This document shows, piece by piece, positions 42,165 through 50,987 of a DNA stretch of 64,000 nucleotides. Both the position numbers and the translations under genes were made by a program. The DNA comes from Gloeotrichia echinulata CP02 (GTDB lineage: Bacteria; Cyanobacteriota; Cyanobacteriia; Cyanobacteriales; Nostocaceae): assembly GCA_038087035.1 (NCBI GenBank), contig CP051187.1, forward strand, positions 4,841,001-4,905,000. Direction: 5' to 3'. Each line of letters begins with the position of its first letter. The stretch's first letter is position 1. The notes under the pieces were generated by a model, which was given only the letters and a program-made list of their open reading frames with translations, ran no database searches and was not told the origin of the DNA.

Positions 42165-42584
42165 TTAGATTCGCCAATTATCCAACTTCAGCCTGTAACC
42201 CAGTCCTTGAATCCGCTCATAGTGCCCTAAATTACCAGTGACTAAAATCAAATCATGTTGGATCGCAATAGCCGCAATGATAGAATCAGCAAGTCCTATC
42301 GGTTGCCCTGTGCGTTCTAGATCTGCATAAATGCGTCCTGCTAACTCAGCATCACTGAGTTGCAGTGTTAACACTTCAGCCTCAATAATTTCAGCAAAAA
42401 ACTGCTGAATCTTATCTTCCCGTTGGCGCTTGTGCCAGCCTTTGACAATCTCTAAGACTGTAATGGTGCAGATAGTATAGTAACCAAAGTTACCATGATA
42501 GCTAAAAGCCTTCGCGGCAACACGCTGATTGATGCCTTTGAGAAGCTCAGAAAAAATATCGGTGTCAAGTAATACTTTGTCCAA
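42165..42584 (-). CDS. vapC: PIN-domain ribonuclease toxin (VapC-like)
   Basis: 139 residues. Acidic residues of the PIN site are in 'VLLDTDIFSELLKG', 'TITVLEIVKGW' and 'IGLADSIIAAIAIQ'; the usual fourth acidic residue after 'LVTGN' is replaced (N-L-G-H), as in some members. VapC toxins cleave tRNA or rRNA. Its start overlaps the antitoxin gene by 20 bp. Confidence 0.9.
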   Translation of the reverse strand: MDKVLLDTDIFSELLKGINQRVAAKAFSYHGNFGYYTICTITVLEIVKGWHKRQREDKIQQFFAEIIEAEVLTLQLSDAELAGRIYADLERTGQPIGLADSIIAAIAIQHDLILVTGNLGHYERIQGLGYRLKLDNWRI

Positions 42585-42819
42585 ATCGTTGATTTAATGG
42601 GTGTGCTGCGCGATCCTTCATTACCTCTTCTAGCATCTCATCTACTGACTCAGGATCATCAGCAAATAGTCCTAACAAGTGGTCTTTTGGTGGTTCTGTT
42701 GTAGCTAGTTGAGCAATTGCGTATGCAATCAAGTCTGACAAGTCGCAGTGGCGCGACTTAGCCAAAGCGAGTGCTTTCTCTAGGGTTTTCTCGTCGAGTT
42801 GCAGTTCTATTTTTTCCAC
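42565..42819 (-). CDS. vapB: VapB-like antitoxin
   Basis: 84 residues, upstream of and overlapping the PIN toxin. The N-terminus 'MEKIELQLDEKTLEKALALA' resembles a ribbon-helix-helix DNA-binding strand and helix, followed by an acidic C-terminus ('DDPESVDEMLEEVMKDRAAH') that would wrap the toxin. Assigned from position and pattern. Confidence 0.8.
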   Translation of the reverse strand: MEKIELQLDEKTLEKALALAKSRHCDLSDLIAYAIAQLATTEPPKDHLLGLFADDPESVDEMLEEVMKDRAAHPLNQRFGQSIT

Positions 42820-42935
42820 GCCGCCTCTTGTGAAAGCATCTGTGCTAAAGCAATTCTAGCATTCTGTCGCTACTTTATTGCTGGTGTCATTATATGCTTG
42901 TTTGATTTCAATTCCCTTAAAAGGGAACAGAGAAA

Positions 42936-43988
42936 TCACCCCAACCTCTCAAATTGACTCCGCATTAACTTTTGCACACTCACCAACGCCCGATTTAACT
43001 CATAATTCCGCCTGTGGGGATTCTGTAAATACGTCTGTTGTTCTTCTTCAATCATCTGCACATCTTGCACCACCAAACCATCAAGTAACTTTTGCGCTGC
43101 ACCAAATAAACTATCTTTCACAAATCGCCGAAACCAGACAGGTAATTTGTGCAATCGCCAAAAGGCATTTAATGAAGTAAAATGTATCAAGTAAGCTTTA
43201 GTTTCTGTCTCACTCACCGGACATATTAAACAATAAATCTTAAAATCATTCCCCAATCTTGAAGCCCAATGGGGATAAACATAACTCACATCCAAAGGTT
43301 CAGGATGTAACCGCCGCAATGCTGGCAAAAACAACTGGGAAATTGACCAAATTTTATCTATTTTATAATAACTTTGGGCAGTATAATGGGCATCAACTCG
43401 GTTATCATTTTCGTCAATATCTTCTAGTGATGCTTCTGCCCAAGCTTGTAAATCTTGATGTAAATGACCGTGATACATATCCATCAGATTTTCAATTAAA
43501 TAGGAATAATGGGCGTTACAGTTAATCACAGAAACTGTGGCAATATAATTCAAATGTTCCCATTCTGGTAAACCCATAGGTTCTACAGATGGTTCCCCAT
43601 TTCCAGGAAATAGCCAAATAAAACCGTCTTGTTCTTTGACTGGGTAACGATGAATTTTACAAGTTGGTAATTTCTGATTTTCTTCTAAGTAAGGAACTGC
43701 TGCACATTCACCCGCTAAATTGAAGCGCCAACCGTGATAAGCACATTCCAATTCATTACCAATTACTCGTCCGTGACTAAGTTTAACTTGGCGATGGGGA
43801 CAACGGTCTTCTAAGGCGTGAATTTTTCCTGTACTATCACGATAGAGTGCCATCGCCTGCTGCCAAAGTCTCACACTCACGGGTTTATTTGTTACCTCAC
43901 TACTACGCGCAACCACATACCAGTGATTTGGGTTAATACCCAAGGAACGTACATCCTGATTTTGCACAGTTTGGGAAAGAGAAGACAT
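42936..43988 (-). CDS. Rieske-type non-haem iron oxygenase (aromatic ring / chlorophyll-catabolite type)
   Basis: About 350 residues from ATG 43988 ('MSSLSQTVQNQDVRSLGINP'); a longer frame to 44027 adds a basic stretch. The Rieske [2Fe-2S] ligands are 'CPHRQVKLSHG' and 'CAYHGWRFN'. The mononuclear iron site is suggested by 'NLMDMYHGHLHQDLQ'. C-terminal hydrophobic residues resemble pheophorbide a oxygenase / cell-death-suppressor family proteins. Substrate is not determined. It needs a ferredoxin as electron donor. Confidence 0.87.
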   Translation of the reverse strand: MSSLSQTVQNQDVRSLGINPNHWYVVARSSEVTNKPVSVRLWQQAMALYRDSTGKIHALEDRCPHRQVKLSHGRVIGNELECAYHGWRFNLAGECAAVPYLEENQKLPTCKIHRYPVKEQDGFIWLFPGNGEPSVEPMGLPEWEHLNYIATVSVINCNAHYSYLIENLMDMYHGHLHQDLQAWAEASLEDIDENDNRVDAHYTAQSYYKIDKIWSISQLFLPALRRLHPEPLDVSYVYPHWASRLGNDFKIYCLICPVSETETKAYLIHFTSLNAFWRLHKLPVWFRRFVKDSLFGAAQKLLDGLVVQDVQMIEEEQQTYLQNPHRRNYELNRALVSVQKLMRSQFERLG

Positions 43989-44075
43989 AGGTATGCTTAT
44001 CCTGATTCGGCGTTTGTAGTTTAACAACAGTCAAGAGTCAAAAGTCAAGAGTAGGAGATGCACAAGTTGGCTAAA

Positions 44076-44582
44076 CTACAACCCTAGTATGTGAGAACCA
44101 GCCGCAGCACCTAACCAAGTTGCAATTTTAACAATAATCGGTTTGGCTGTTGTCCAGATTTTGTGACTTGATTCTACAGTTTTACTCGTTTTTTCAAGAG
44201 TTTCTGCAACGCTTCCCAAACGGTCTAATGCTCGGTTTTTATTTGGTTCCTCTTTATCGGTAGCTTTCTTTGCCGAATTCAAATCATCAACTATTTCTTC
44301 TTTAGTTTCTGCTGGCAATTCTGCGGTTTTAACCAAAACTTCAAGTTCTGCTAATAACTTGATAACATCCTTTTTAGTTAGCGGTGTTTTAGCATTTTCC
44401 CCCACTTGGTTCTGTTGCGTAACTTGATTACCATCACCAAGCTGTGTTTGGTTATTATCGCCTTGAACTGCGCGGTTGTTGTCACCTTGGACGTTGTTAA
44501 CGTCGCCACCTAGAGAACCACCTACAGAGAATCCACCTGGGTTGTTAGTCATATTTATATCTCCATTGTTAGGCTGTGACAT
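44076..44582 (-). CDS. Asn/Gly-repeat protein with helical, hydrophobic C-terminus
   Basis: 168 residues, not recognised. The N-terminus is rich in short Asn/Gly/Gln motifs ('GDVNNVQGDNNRAVQGDNNQ', 'LGDGNQVTQQNQ'), suggestive of a beta-solenoid or amyloid-like stretch. Residues about 68-135 are Lys/Glu helices ('KKDVIKLLAELEVLVKTAEL'), and the end 'KPIIVKIATWLGAAAGSHIL' could insert in membrane. Similar layouts occur in bacterial amyloid-signalling and helical-bundle effector proteins, but that is only an analogy. It sits beside a MITE and a truncated gene. Confidence 0.6.
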   Translation of the reverse strand: MSQPNNGDINMTNNPGGFSVGGSLGGDVNNVQGDNNRAVQGDNNQTQLGDGNQVTQQNQVGENAKTPLTKKDVIKLLAELEVLVKTAELPAETKEEIVDDLNSAKKATDKEEPNKNRALDRLGSVAETLEKTSKTVESSHKIWTTAKPIIVKIATWLGAAAGSHILGL

Positions 44583-44643
44583 ACTATTATTTCCAATTGT
44601 AATTATATTCTGAATAATATGATTTCCAGGATTTGCAAGTTGT

Positions 44644-44839
44644 GGCTCTTGCGTGTGTAGCGTGCTTAATTATTAATGAAAGTCGATTAAATTGCTTTAA
44701 TAACAAGGCTTACAGGCGTTTATAATTTGATTTTTAGTAACAGTAGCTCAAATACAAAAAATAATGGCTTTTATCGGAGCCACACAAGGGTTTCAAACTT
44801 ATTTTTTAACAAATTCAGCACGCTAAGTACGGAAGAGCC
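44644..44839. repeat. MITE family D, copy 2
   Basis: 196 bp, GGCTCTTGCG at the left and CGGAAGAGCC at the right, the same length and layout as 31257-31452. The right edge runs straight into a truncated reading frame. Confidence 0.87.
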
Positions 44840-45042
44840 GATTACTGCGGTATCTGTTGGAATTAAATTGTTCTAGCACCTTTGAAGCCCGTTTCGGTAT
44901 TATTGACAACCAAGTGGTTGTCATCTCAACACGCACCCTGGCGGAGTTGTCACCAGGTGAAGTCTCCCGACTGATTACCATCGTGGCAACAATCGCCGAT
45001 GATAATGATGAAGCCTTACAATCTGAATTTGGTCTAGCTTAA
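44840..45042 (+). pseudogene. C-terminal fragment of a YbjN/secretion-chaperone-like protein
   Basis: The frame is open from the MITE edge ('LLRYLLELNCSSTFEARFGI') to TAA 45042, ending 'ATIADDNDEALQSEFGLA'. The pattern resembles the last 65 residues of YbjN-like (T3SS-chaperone fold) proteins. The N-terminal two thirds are missing, and no matching sequence lies on the other side of the MITE. TTG 44857 is the only start codon, so it is probably a relic. Confidence 0.6.
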
Positions 45043-45118
45043 CTTATCGGTTCGCCCTAGATAGGAGTTAGGAGTTAGAAGTTAGGAGTTAGGAGTTAGG
45101 AGTTAAGAAAAAATTGTT

Positions 45119-45348
45119 AAGGTTCAGCTTCCGAACACCAAGGTTCAGCTTCCGAACACCAAGGTTCAGCTTCCGAACACCAAGGTTCACCTTGCGAACA
45201 CCAAGGTTCAGCTTCCGAACACCAAGGTTCAGCTTCCGAACACCAAGGTTCAGCTTCCGAACACCAAGGTTCAGCTTCCGAACACCAACGTTCAGCTTCC
45301 GAACACCAAAGTTCAGCTTCCGATCACCAACATTCAGCTTCCAACTCC
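45119..45348. repeat. 21-bp tandem repeat, 11 units
   Basis: The unit is AAGGTTCAGCTTCCGAACACC, repeated eleven times with drift in the last three. It follows TTAGGAG heptamers (45063-45105) and ends only about 14 bp before the lipoate-ligase-like start codon, so it must be transcribed as 5' leader or overlap the promoter. Confidence 0.95.
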
Positions 45349-45361
45349 TAACTTTCAACTC

Positions 45362-46084
45362 TTGAACACTAAAATTTGGCGACTAATTCCCTTGCTTGAA
45401 GCTACGGGGACTGTACAAATGGCGATTGATAGCTGGTTGCTAGAACAGCACCAGTGCGGAAAGCATCCCCCAACATTGCGGTTTTATACTTGGTCACCAG
45501 CTGCGATTTCCTTGGGCTATCATCAACGACAATACCCTCAATCTTGGCAAAATCTGACTTGGGGAGGTAAAAAATTAGATTTAGTGCGGCGTCCCAGTGG
45601 TGGTAGAGCGGTGTTACACCAAGGTGATTTAACTTATGCTGTGGTGACATCTACACTAACTGGTAATCGCCTTGAGGCTTACCAAAAAATTTGTGAATTT
45701 TTGATTCAAGGATGGCGATCGCTTGGGGTGGAATTGCAATATGGTACAGCAGGGCGGGGCTACATTCACAACCCTAACTGTTTTGGTACTGCGACTGGTG
45801 CAGATTTAGTTTTAACCGATGGTGGTAAACTCATTGGTAGTGCCCAAATGCGACGAGGTGGGGCGATTTTGCAACATGGTTCTATCCGTTTGCAACCCGA
45901 TGCTAAATTATTTGCTGAGGTATTTGGTGCAGAATCTTTTACATCTGTGCAACTACCCCAAAGCTTAAGTATTGAAAAGATTATCGCCGCCTTGATTGCT
46001 GCAGCTACTGATTGTTTTAAGATCCAGGTAGAACTACAACCCCTTACTGAGAATGAGTGGGACGAAATTTTATCGCGTTGCTGA
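45362..46084 (+). CDS. Lipoate-protein ligase A / biotin-lipoate transferase family protein
   Basis: 240 residues from TTG 45362. 'RRPSGGRAVLHQGDLTYAVV' is the lipoyl/octanoyl binding motif, and 'GGKLIGSAQMRRGGAILQHG' includes the conserved lysine. Family members attach lipoate or octanoate to E2 or GcvH subunits. No Shine-Dalgarno is apparent because the 21-bp array abuts the start. Whether it is a ligase or an octanoyltransferase (LipM-like) is not decided here. Confidence 0.87.
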   Translation: MNTKIWRLIPLLEATGTVQMAIDSWLLEQHQCGKHPPTLRFYTWSPAAISLGYHQRQYPQSWQNLTWGGKKLDLVRRPSGGRAVLHQGDLTYAVVTSTLTGNRLEAYQKICEFLIQGWRSLGVELQYGTAGRGYIHNPNCFGTATGADLVLTDGGKLIGSAQMRRGGAILQHGSIRLQPDAKLFAEVFGAESFTSVQLPQSLSIEKIIAALIAAATDCFKIQVELQPLTENEWDEILSRC

Positions 46085-46085
46085 A

Positions 46086-46283
46086 TTACAGCCATTTTCA
46101 GGTAAGGGACTTCCAAATAAAAAAATATACAATCTGCAGGGTGCGTCAGAGCGAAAAACTTTTGACATAGCTAGAAATTATTTGTACTGACGCACCCTAC
46201 TGTGGATCATTTAATTTCTGGAAGTCCCTAAATAGACCACAGGGTAGGGGCGCAAGGCCTTGCGCCCCTACGAAGATCTGTGG
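46086..46283. repeat. MITE family C copy interrupted by another MITE
   Basis: TTACAGCCATTTTCAGGTAA and the AATAGACCACAGGGTAGGGG half of family C are separated by 123 bp of a different element. The right terminus of family C is altered after GAAGATCTGTGG. Confidence 0.85.
46106..46228. repeat. Nested MITE with 3-bp target duplication
   Basis: The ends GGGACTTCCA and TGGAAGTCCC are inverted. The inner palindrome is GGGTGCGTCAG/CTGACGCACCC. TAA is present on both sides (46103-46105 and 46229-46231) but once in the intact family C copy at 1159-1161. It therefore inserted into an existing repeat. Confidence 0.88.
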
Positions 46284-46409
46284 GTGGTCGCCGAGATACC
46301 TGCAAAGTATATCAGTACATGGCTAAAACCTTGATTTTTCGTTACGAAATTGGTATTAACGTAGCCCAACAAATTCATATTTTCACTCAGCAACGCCAAA
46401 AATCTTAAC

Positions 46410-47606
46410 CTAACTAATAGTTGACTTTGCAATTACCCCCAACTCCAACCCTGATGGATAGTTACCATCTTCCTTGATTTGCTGAATTTCCGCATCGCTA
46501 ATCCGCAAATTTAACTTTTGCGCCAAGGTTTTCACAATGTCTCCCCGGTCAATCACACCAGCTACAGCACCAGCGGGAGAAAGCACGGTGATCCGCTGTA
46601 ACTGTTCATTTTCTAGCTTGTTAATTACCTCAGCTAAAGAAGTTGACTCAGCAACAGTAGGTATTTCTGTCAAGGGATGGACAATGCTTTGTAAGGTTTT
46701 GGTTTCCCATTCACTTCTTTCGACTAAACGCCAGTCGTCAATGGAAACCAGACCCCGATAACGTCCATCAGCAGCAGCAAAATAAACCTCTGTAGCGGCG
46801 GTGTTTAATAGGTATAAATCAGCAAAAGCACGCAATGTCTGGTTAGCATTGACTACACGAAAATCGCGGGTCATCGCATCAGCAGCTGGTACCTTCAACA
46901 AGGTTTCTTGCAATGTCGTCACGTTGTCATAGCTTTTGGCGTTGCGGATACCAAACCAACCCAACAGCACAATCCACAAACCCAAAGCCAATTCCCTGGT
47001 CAAGAAATCGATAGCAAATCCCAAGGCGATCGCAGTGTAACCTAAAATTTGTCCCGCCTTTGCTGCCCAGTGTACAGCTCGAAAGCGGTTTCCTGTTACT
47101 TGCCATAATACTGCTTTTAATACCTGTCCCCCATCCAAAGGTAAGCCGGGAATTAGGTTAAATAGACCTAAAACTAAGTTGATTCTCGCCAAATCTCCAA
47201 CCATTTCACTGATATGGCTGGTTTGAGGTAGTATATTACTTAGCAGTCGCAACAGGACAAACAAGGTGATACTCACCAACGGACCTGCGATCGCCACCTG
47301 AAACGCTTTTCCTGGAGTTTTCGATTCTTCTTCTATAGCAGCAATGCCGCCAAATAAAAACAGGGTAATCGAATTAACTTTAATCCCTTGCGATCGCGCT
47401 ACCAAACTATGACCCAATTCGTGTAATAATACTGACGCAAATAGCAACAGTGCCATCACCATCCCCGCAATCGGGGCGATCGCATTTCCCCATTCTTGGT
47501 AAGATACCCCAAAGTTCAGGGTTGCTAACCCTAAAATTACAAACCACAAAGGATCTAAAAACAGAGGAATTCCAAATAAAGACCCAATTTTCCAATTTGT
47601 TTGCAT
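46410..47606 (-). CDS. Site-2 protease family protein (M50) with CBS domains
   Basis: 398 residues. The intramembrane zinc protease motif is 'HELGHSLVARSQGIKV' (HExxH, about residue 63), and the second motif is 'NLIPGLPLDGGQVLKA'. Six or so transmembrane segments cover residues 10-220. Residues about 240-370 hold two CBS domains ('ADAMTRDFRVV', 'RITVLSPAGAVAGVIDRGDI') that usually sense adenine nucleotides. It cleaves membrane-bound regulators; targets are unknown. It is full length. Confidence 0.92.
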   Translation of the reverse strand: MQTNWKIGSLFGIPLFLDPLWFVILGLATLNFGVSYQEWGNAIAPIAGMVMALLLFASVLLHELGHSLVARSQGIKVNSITLFLFGGIAAIEEESKTPGKAFQVAIAGPLVSITLFVLLRLLSNILPQTSHISEMVGDLARINLVLGLFNLIPGLPLDGGQVLKAVLWQVTGNRFRAVHWAAKAGQILGYTAIALGFAIDFLTRELALGLWIVLLGWFGIRNAKSYDNVTTLQETLLKVPAADAMTRDFRVVNANQTLRAFADLYLLNTAATEVYFAAADGRYRGLVSIDDWRLVERSEWETKTLQSIVHPLTEIPTVAESTSLAEVINKLENEQLQRITVLSPAGAVAGVIDRGDIVKTLAQKLNLRISDAEIQQIKEDGNYPSGLELGVIAKSTIS

Positions 47607-48389
47607 TACATTTTCCTAAAACTACATATTTCCTACCGTTAATTATCTAAACATTATTAATTACTCCTTTATACATATTTTCTGCCTTAATCAAAGGACT
47701 TATACTAATTTGTCATAATATACTTTCCCTGCTTGCGGCGGATCAAATATAGTGTATCTTCATAGAAAACCGATATTATTCCTATAGCCATCCCAATTAG
47801 ATAGATTGAGATAGATTGTGAAAAATACCAGTGATGGGTGTCAACCTGTATGCAGTTTAGCAACTCATAGACAGATTTCTATATGCTGGACTGGTTCAGA
47901 CGCTCTAACCTCTAGGATAGACAATTAACGCTACTTAATCACGCTGATCAAATAAAAATAATATTCCTCTCCAGAAAGTTATATTTGCTTATGGTATGTA
48001 ATAAAATATAACTTGATGCAAAGCCTATCCAATCTTCTCGCCAAGTCTTGACCAAGAGTCATATCATGTCCGCGAGCTTACCCATAATACCCGCAATGTA
48101 GAGACGTTACATGTAACGTCTCTACAGACTATTTTATTACGGTCATATAACCGGACATGATATCAATAGTCAGACGGTTGTTTTGATTTTTTGCAGCTGT
48201 CTAATGACCAATAACCAATCACGACCCTCTCCTCTCCCAGACGCTACGCGAAAGCTAGCGCCCTTTATTGGCGCCAATCTACTCAAATTAGCAATATTTT
48301 GTAAAATACTGATCTCTTCTAAATCGCAAATTATGATAGGGTGAATTTTACAACGTAGCAAGTAGTCTTATATTGCTGAGGGAGACAGT
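47607..48389. other. Gene-free interval with a palindromic element
   Basis: Mostly A/T-rich. At 48063-48163 an element with ends ATCATGTCCG and CGGACATGAT encloses a GTAGAGACGTTACATGTAACG-type palindrome. A GACGCTACGCGAAAGCTAGCG stretch (48239-48262) is a partial dispersed repeat. No gene is supported. Confidence 0.55.
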
Positions 48390-48674
48390 ATGCTTTTGCA
48401 AGCTTTTTATATGGAAAGCATTGATGAAATAGACACTGTAAATCTTCCCCAAGGTGAAGTCATAGCTCGAAAAATTGCCAAAAATTCCTCATTAATTCCT
48501 ACATTTATTATATATGCAATATTTTTACCTATATTGATGATTGTATATTATTGTAATCATAAAACTGGAGAGATGATGCATAATTTCATCTTCCATTTTA
48601 TTCTTAAACCTATTCGATGGACTTTTTATCAAATACTTTATTTTCTTTGTAATAGTGTGAGAAAACTGGCTTAA
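48390..48674 (+). CDS. Small hypothetical membrane protein
   Basis: 94 residues. A GAGGGAGA site lies just before the ATG. One clear transmembrane segment ('LIPTFIIYAIFLPILMIVYY') is followed by an aromatic, basic amphipathic stretch. There is no recognisable family. Codon use is A/T-rich, like the surroundings, so it could be spurious. Confidence 0.45.
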   Translation: MLLQAFYMESIDEIDTVNLPQGEVIARKIAKNSSLIPTFIIYAIFLPILMIVYYCNHKTGEMMHNFIFHFILKPIRWTFYQILYFLCNSVRKLA

Positions 48675-48893
48675 ATTCCAATACCGTTGGGTGACATACC
48701 ACTCCCAATACGATTTTTTTTTTGAGCCGTGAATAAATTTCCCGATCAAACCACAAACCCATTTTAATTATTTAAAAGACGCCCTAGTAAGCTTTCTAGG
48801 GGCGCAAGGCCTTGCGCCCCTACTTTTGCAGGAAAAAGAACCATTATCTGTTATGAGAGTGACATGAAATTTATAGTCTCTCTCATCTTAAAT

Positions 48894-49145
48894 CTACAGA
48901 CGACCGATGTTAGTCAGACCTAAAACGATACCAATTCCGATAATATGGCCAAAAGCCATAGCACCGACAAATGCAGGAATACTTATAGGGAGAATAGGTA
49001 ACTTAGGTCCAACTTGGGGATATTGAATCTTCAAAGTTAGCAAAACAGCTATGATGCTACTGACGCTAATCACAATCCCCACTGTTGGAGTCCATATAGG
49101 TGTGGTAGGAACAGAGGCTGCTGCTAGTAAGATTGATGAAATCAA
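48894..49145 (-). CDS. psaK: Photosystem I reaction centre subunit PsaK
   Basis: 83 residues from TTG 49145, which has AGGAG eight bases upstream; the longer frame to 49232 is not family-like. 'ASVPTTPIWTPTVGIVISVS' and 'IPAFVGAMAFGHIIGIGIVL' are the two transmembrane helices of PsaK, which binds antenna chlorophylls at the edge of photosystem I in the thylakoid. It is monocistronic here. Confidence 0.92.
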   Translation of the reverse strand: MISSILLAAASVPTTPIWTPTVGIVISVSSIIAVLLTLKIQYPQVGPKLPILPISIPAFVGAMAFGHIIGIGIVLGLTNIGRL

Positions 49146-49267
49146 GCTTTTGTCTCCTGAATTGAAAAATAAATGTAATCCTACAAAATTATAGAATCTA
49201 TTAGGAGAAAATTCATTCAAAATTCTTGGCAAAATAGAGATTAATTTTTTTGATTATCTAAATATCT

Positions 49268-49379
49268 CTAGTAGTCTGTCAATTTTGTTTTGAGGGATTT
49301 TTGGTAGTGTGAGCGTCTCGCTCACGCGGGCAAGATGCCCGCACTACAGTCCATCATTTTTATCTTGACAGAGTACTAG
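49268..49379. repeat. MITE with CTAGTAGTCTGTCAA ends
   Basis: CTAGTAGTCTGTCAA and TTGACAGAGTACTAG match inverted at 14 of 15 positions. The centre contains GTGAGCGTCTCGCTCAC and GCGGGCAAGATGCCCGC hairpins. It is 112 bp and lies before trpF. Confidence 0.83.
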
Positions 49380-49468
49380 TAGTGGACATCAACTCCATTG
49401 TACTATAACGGATGAAAAATTAATTCTTCAACTCAAAACTCAGCACTTACCAGTTTTTCAAGCTAGCC

Positions 49469-50170
49469 ATGCGGATTAAAATTTGCGGAATTACTCAACC
49501 ATCACAGTCTGTAGCGATCGCCTCTCTGGGTGCAACAGCCCTAGGATTTATTTGTGTACCCACATCACCCCGCTATGTGAATCCAGAAAAAATCCGTGCA
49601 GCGATCGCACAATTACCGGAAAAAATTGACAAAATTGGCGTATTTGCCAATGCCAGCATTTTAGAAATCAATCAAACAGTGATTGATTCTGGTTTGACTG
49701 GTGTGCAGTTACACGGGGATGAATCACCAGAATTTTGCTCCCAACTGCGTCAAGCTCTGCCCAAAATAGAAATTATTAAAGCCTTAAGAATTCGCAGCCT
49801 TGAGCATCTTCAGGTGAAAGATAATTATACCAAATATATAGATACTTTGCTCCTAGATGCCTATCATCCCCAGCAGCTAGGTGGTACAGGACTAACCATA
49901 GATTGGAGTATACTACAAAACTTTAGCCCAAGTTGTCCTTGGTTTTTAGCTGGAGGGCTGACACCAGATAATGTTGTCGAAGCCATCAATCAAGTTAACC
50001 CCAAAGGCATTGATTTATCTAGTGGTGTAGAACGGGCACCTGGCGACAAGGATTTAGACAAGGTGGCAAAGTTATTTGCTGTCCTTCAAAACCTAGACTC
50101 CTGGCGAAGTGGGGAGGTGGGGGGACAAGAATTATCACCATTGACCATTGACCCACCACTCACCACTTAA
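49469..50170 (+). CDS. trpF: Phosphoribosylanthranilate isomerase
   Basis: 233 residues of the TIM-barrel fold; third step of tryptophan synthesis (Amadori rearrangement of PRA to CdRP). The general base Cys is in 'MRIKICGITQ' and the general acid Asp in 'TLLLDAYHPQQLGGTG'. 'LAGGLTPDNVVEAI' and 'IDLSSGVERAPGDKD' bind phosphate. The 3' end overlaps convergent folE by 4 bp. Confidence 0.95.
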   Translation: MRIKICGITQPSQSVAIASLGATALGFICVPTSPRYVNPEKIRAAIAQLPEKIDKIGVFANASILEINQTVIDSGLTGVQLHGDESPEFCSQLRQALPKIEIIKALRIRSLEHLQVKDNYTKYIDTLLLDAYHPQQLGGTGLTIDWSILQNFSPSCPWFLAGGLTPDNVVEAINQVNPKGIDLSSGVERAPGDKDLDKVAKLFAVLQNLDSWRSGEVGGQELSPLTIDPPLTT

Positions 50171-50874
50171 AAGAACCCTACTTGGTGGCGAATTAAGTTA
50201 AAGAATTCCTCACGGGTTTTTTGCTCCTCTTGGAACACACCAACCATTGCGCTGGTGACAGTCCAAGAACCGGGTTTTTGCACACCCCGCATTACCATGC
50301 ACATATGAGTAGCTTCCATAACCACGGCGACACCCTGGGGTTCCAAAATAGTCTTAACTGCTTCAGCAATTTGACGGGTCAACCTTTCTTGTACTTGCAA
50401 GCGGCGAGAATACATCTCAACAATCCGAGCCAGTTTACTTAATCCCACAACTTTTTGGTTAGGGATATAAGCAACATGCGCTCTACCCATAAACGGCAAC
50501 ATATGATGTTCGCATAGGCTAAAGAAATTAATATCCCGCACTAACACCATCTCGTTATGTCCTTCATCAAAGATGGCACCATTAACGAGTTCTTCTAGAG
50601 ATTGATTGTAACCACTGGTAAGAAACCGCATCGCCTCTGCTACACGCTTGGGCGTTTTTAGGAGTCCTTCGCGTTCGGGGTCTTCTCCGACACCTAATAT
50701 TATTTGCCGTACGGCTTCCGTCATTTGCTCTATGTGTTCTTCTTTAGGCGGATGCAAATCCGGTTCTCGTCCATCATGGGTATTGCGATCAGGTCTGGGA
50801 TTGATGGTATCTGCCAAATCGGGAATTAGCGGAGATTGAAAGCAATTGGAACCGTTGGAACCAGCGATAGTCAT
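50167..50874 (-). CDS. folE: GTP cyclohydrolase I
   Basis: 235 residues. It converts GTP to dihydroneopterin triphosphate for folate and, in cyanobacteria, pterin glycosides. Zinc ligands are in 'FSLCEHHMLPF' (Cys and His) and 'THMCMVMRGVQKPGS' (Cys). The first 40 residues are a polar extension typical of cyanobacterial enzymes. It converges on trpF with a 4-bp overlap. Confidence 0.96.
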   Translation of the reverse strand: MTIAGSNGSNCFQSPLIPDLADTINPRPDRNTHDGREPDLHPPKEEHIEQMTEAVRQIILGVGEDPEREGLLKTPKRVAEAMRFLTSGYNQSLEELVNGAIFDEGHNEMVLVRDINFFSLCEHHMLPFMGRAHVAYIPNQKVVGLSKLARIVEMYSRRLQVQERLTRQIAEAVKTILEPQGVAVVMEATHMCMVMRGVQKPGSWTVTSAMVGVFQEEQKTREEFFNLIRHQVGFF

Positions 50875-50987
50875 GATGTCAGTCTTCGTTATGCTTGGAA
50901 TTAGTTAAGAGTTAAGAGTTATGAGTTAAGAGTTAGGAGTTATGAGTTTTCTTCCTCACTTCTGACTTTTAACTTCTCACTCGACTT

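Noticed and set aside
45114..45365. Frames with repeated 'RFSFRTP' or 'LGVRKLN'
   Set aside because: Translation of the 21-bp array ahead of the lipoate-ligase-like gene.
46321..46410. 29-codon frame 'MAKTLIFRYEIGINVAQQIH'
   Set aside because: Short, with no family match and no ribosome site; it may be chance.
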